Below, in pieces: positions 23,707 through 25,622 of a stretch of DNA of 25,622 nt (its first letter is position 1; each line of letters begins with the position of its first letter). The stretch covers positions 1 through 25,622 of the forward strand of contig CAJUAP010000058.1 in the NCBI GenBank assembly GCA_910584435.1. Direction: 5' to 3'. The stretch comes from an uncultured Acetatifactor sp. (GTDB taxonomy: Bacteria > Bacillota > Clostridia > Lachnospirales > Lachnospiraceae). The translations under genes were made by a program, and so were the position numbers. The notes under the pieces are model-generated. The model saw nothing but the letters and a program-made list of their open reading frames with translations. It searched no databases and had not been told where the DNA came from.

Positions 23707-23915
23707 GTTAAGGCACTGGAAATGCAGGCAGAGATGAGCTAAGGTGTGTGAATTACAGAGAAGTAAATGAATTAAAGCGCTTGCTGGAAATGCAGGCAGA
23801 GATGAGCTAAGGTGTGTGAATTACAGAGAAGCAGATGAATTAAGGTACTTGCTGGAAATGCAGGTAAGCAGATGAGCTAAGATGCTGGCATTACAGAGAA
23901 GTTATTAAGCTTAGG
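23692..23915 (+). repeat. Tandem repeats between greA and lysS
   Basis: Three imperfect units, 23692-23755 (64 bp), 23756-23823 (68 bp) and 23824-23893 (70 bp), plus a partial fourth to about 23915, each begin CAGAGAAG. Unit 1 starts inside the last codons of greA. Units 1 and 2 share an identical stretch ending GTGTGTGAATTA. Each unit also holds two related half-units with ATGARYTAAGG. No reading frame is kept. Confidence 0.9.
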
Positions 23916-23959
23916 AAAAGTTGAGTTCTGACAATAAAGAATAAGGTGAGGAAAGAAAA

Positions 23960-25465
23960 GTGGCAGAAGGACAGAATACAAATGTACAGGAACAGGATTT
24001 AAGTCAGCTTCTGCAGGTAAGGCGTGAGAAGCTTACGGACCTGCAGGAGGCAGGAAAGGACCCTTTCAGACATACCAAATATGATGTTACACATCACAGT
24101 ATGGATATTAAGGAAAATTATGCGGATCTGGAGGGGAAAAGCGTTCGGATTGCAGGACGTATGATGTCAAAACGTATTATGGGAAAGGCGTCCTTCTGCA
24201 ATATTCAGGATCTGCCGGGAAATATCCAGTGTTATGTGGCAAGAGACAGCATTGGGCAGGAATCTTATTTAGATTTTAAGAAATATGACATAGGAGATAT
24301 TGTAGGAATTGAGGGAGAGGTATTTAAGACAAAGACAGGGGAGATTTCGGTACATGCTTCTCAGGTCATATTGCTCTCCAAAAGTCTGCAGGTTTTGCCT
24401 GAGAAATTTCACGGACTGACCAACACGGATCTGCGTTATCGCCAGAGATACACGGATTTGATTATGAATCAGGAGGTGAAGGAAACCTTTGTAAAGCGTT
24501 CAAAAATTATCAGCGCAATCCGCCGTTATCTGGGGGGCCAGGGATTTCTGGAAGTGGAGACACCCATGCTGGTTCCCAATGCTGGCGGAGCGGCAGCAAG
24601 GCCCTTCGAGACACATTATAATGCATTGGATGAGGATGTAAAGCTGCGTATTTCGCTGGAATTGTATTTAAAGAGATTAATTGTAGGCGGATTGGAGCGT
24701 GTGTTTGAAATTGGCCGTGTCTTCAGAAATGAAGGAATGGATACCAGGCATAATCCTGAATTTACGATGATGGAGTTGTATCAGGCTTATACCGATTATT
24801 ATGGCATGATGGATTTGACAGAAAATATGTTCCGGTATGTGGCGCAGGAGGTGTGTGGTACAACTTTAGTACCATATGCAGAGGAAATGATTGATTTGGG
24901 CAAGCCTTTTGAACGTCTGACCATGGTGGATGCGGTGAAGAAATATGCAGGTGTTGATTTTGATGAGATACCTGATACGGAAGCAGCGAAGAAACTGGCG
25001 GATGAAAAGGGAGTGCACTATGAGGCGCGACATGTAAAGGGAGATATTTTGAATCTGTTTTTTGAAGAATTTGTGGAGGAACATTTGGTTCAGCCTACCT
25101 TCGTAATGGATCATCCTGTAGAGATTTCGCCTCTGACTAAGAGAAAGCCGGACAAGCCGGAATATGTGGAGCGGTTTGAGCTGTTTATCTATGGCAGGGA
25201 GATGTGTAATGCTTATTCGGAGCTGAATGATCCCGTTGATCAGAGGGAGCGGTTCAAAGCGCAGGAGGCGGCGCTGGCAGCAGGGGATGAGGAGGCTAAT
25301 ACTACTGACGAGGACTTTATGAATGCGTTGGAGATTGGTATGCCGCCCACAGGAGGAATCGGGTACGGCATTGACAGGCTGGTGATGCTGTTGACCAACA
25401 GCCCTGCAATCAGGGATGTGCTGCTGTTCCCGACGATGAAAACGCTTGGCAAAGAAAACCAGTAA
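23960..25465 (+). CDS. lysS: Lysine--tRNA ligase, class II
   Basis: LysRS charges tRNA-Lys with lysine. The 501-residue protein has the N-terminal OB-fold anticodon-binding domain (about 60-145) and the class II catalytic core: motif 1 region FLEVETPMLVP (196-206), motif 2 FEIGRVFRNEGMDTRHNPEF (249-268) and motif 3 GMPPTGGIGYGIDRLVMLL (460-478). Length matches bacterial LysS. The start is GTG 23960 with AAGGTGAGGA upstream. It ends in a strong terminator. The gap to greA is filled by tandem repeats. Confidence 0.97.
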   Translation: MAEGQNTNVQEQDLSQLLQVRREKLTDLQEAGKDPFRHTKYDVTHHSMDIKENYADLEGKSVRIAGRMMSKRIMGKASFCNIQDLPGNIQCYVARDSIGQESYLDFKKYDIGDIVGIEGEVFKTKTGEISVHASQVILLSKSLQVLPEKFHGLTNTDLRYRQRYTDLIMNQEVKETFVKRSKIISAIRRYLGGQGFLEVETPMLVPNAGGAAARPFETHYNALDEDVKLRISLELYLKRLIVGGLERVFEIGRVFRNEGMDTRHNPEFTMMELYQAYTDYYGMMDLTENMFRYVAQEVCGTTLVPYAEEMIDLGKPFERLTMVDAVKKYAGVDFDEIPDTEAAKKLADEKGVHYEARHVKGDILNLFFEEFVEEHLVQPTFVMDHPVEISPLTKRKPDKPEYVERFELFIYGREMCNAYSELNDPVDQRERFKAQEAALAAGDEEANTTDEDFMNALEIGMPPTGGIGYGIDRLVMLLTNSPAIRDVLLFPTMKTLGKENQ

Positions 25466-25485
25466 AATCACAATGTCATTAACTT

Positions 25486-25527
25486 AAGGAATCTTTTACA
25501 TTTTAAATTGTAAAAGGTTCCTTTTTT
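25486..25527 (+). terminator. Strong rho-independent terminator of lysS
   Basis: A 15-bp stem (25486-25500 with 25509-25523, one G-T pair) closes an 8-base loop and ends in a T-run (25522-25527), 21 bases after the lysS stop. Confidence 0.92.
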
Positions 25528-25541
25528 CTGTATCTTTATTG

Positions 25542-25547
25542 TATAAT
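25542..25547 (+). promoter_or_regulatory. Possible -10 box for the last gene
   Basis: A perfect TATAAT lies about 44 bases before the next start codon. No good -35 box is visible; that region overlaps the lysS terminator. Confidence 0.4.
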
Positions 25548-25590
25548 AAAAGTAAATAGCTGATGTATTTCTCTTAAGGCAGGTGATTTT

Positions 25591-25622
25591 ATGAAAAACT
25601 CTCAAAAACGTACCTGTTATGA
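25591..25622 (+). CDS. Start of a further gene, cut by the window end
   Basis: ATG 25591 follows AAGGCAGGTGA at good spacing and opens MKNSQKRTCY before the window ends. Ten codons are too few to identify the product. Confidence 0.55.
   Translation, partial: MKNSQKRTCY

Overview
The window looks like chromosomal DNA of a low-to-moderate GC Gram-positive anaerobe, most likely a gut-type Clostridia/Lachnospiraceae member. This is inferred from AGGAGG-type ribosome sites, sigma-A promoters (TTGACA/TATAAT), the neighbourhood birA - DUF6145-like gene - coaX - dusB - greA - lysS, and family resemblance of the proteins. No rRNA, tRNA, transposase or integrase was seen.

Layout. Positions 1-1851 hold a leader-like stretch and a CRISPR array of 27 repeats and 26 spacers whose repeat matches the type I-C style (internal hairpin, ATTGAAAT 3' end). 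No cas gene is in the window, so any would lie to the left. After about 570 bases with no gene comes a 2H phosphoesterase-like gene, then a tight plus-strand cassette clpS-clpA-aat. These three encode a full bacterial N-degron module: Aat adds Leu/Phe to N-termini, ClpS recognises them, and ClpA unfolds the substrate for ClpP. This ClpA carries a long repetitive hydrophilic linker between its N-domain and its first ATPase domain.

Positions 7.0-10.5 kb are an accessory patch. It holds a small DpnI-C-like winged-helix gene, a possible restriction-associated remnant, a frameshifted XRE regulator, a radical SAM protein of the SPL type, a small orphan protein and an unassigned open-frame remnant. 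A MATE exporter follows on the minus strand. A membrane-anchored zinc-ribbon/leucine-rich-repeat protein is on the plus strand, and a tandem-domain hemerythrin is on the minus strand.

From 16 kb to the end, all genes are on the plus strand and mostly housekeeping: ornithine carbamoyltransferase with an unusual C-terminal extension, birA overlapping it, two small conserved-type proteins, coaX, dusB, a protein with 11-residue cysteine repeats, greA, lysS and the first codons of another gene.

The intergenic DNA is unusually structured. One short hairpin element occurs twice, both times just upstream of a promoter. A second motif occurs three times, once inside an 83-bp element with 13-bp inverted ends. 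The greA leader has a 15-bp stem. The gap between greA and lysS is filled with about three 64-70 bp tandem repeats that appear to copy the end of greA.
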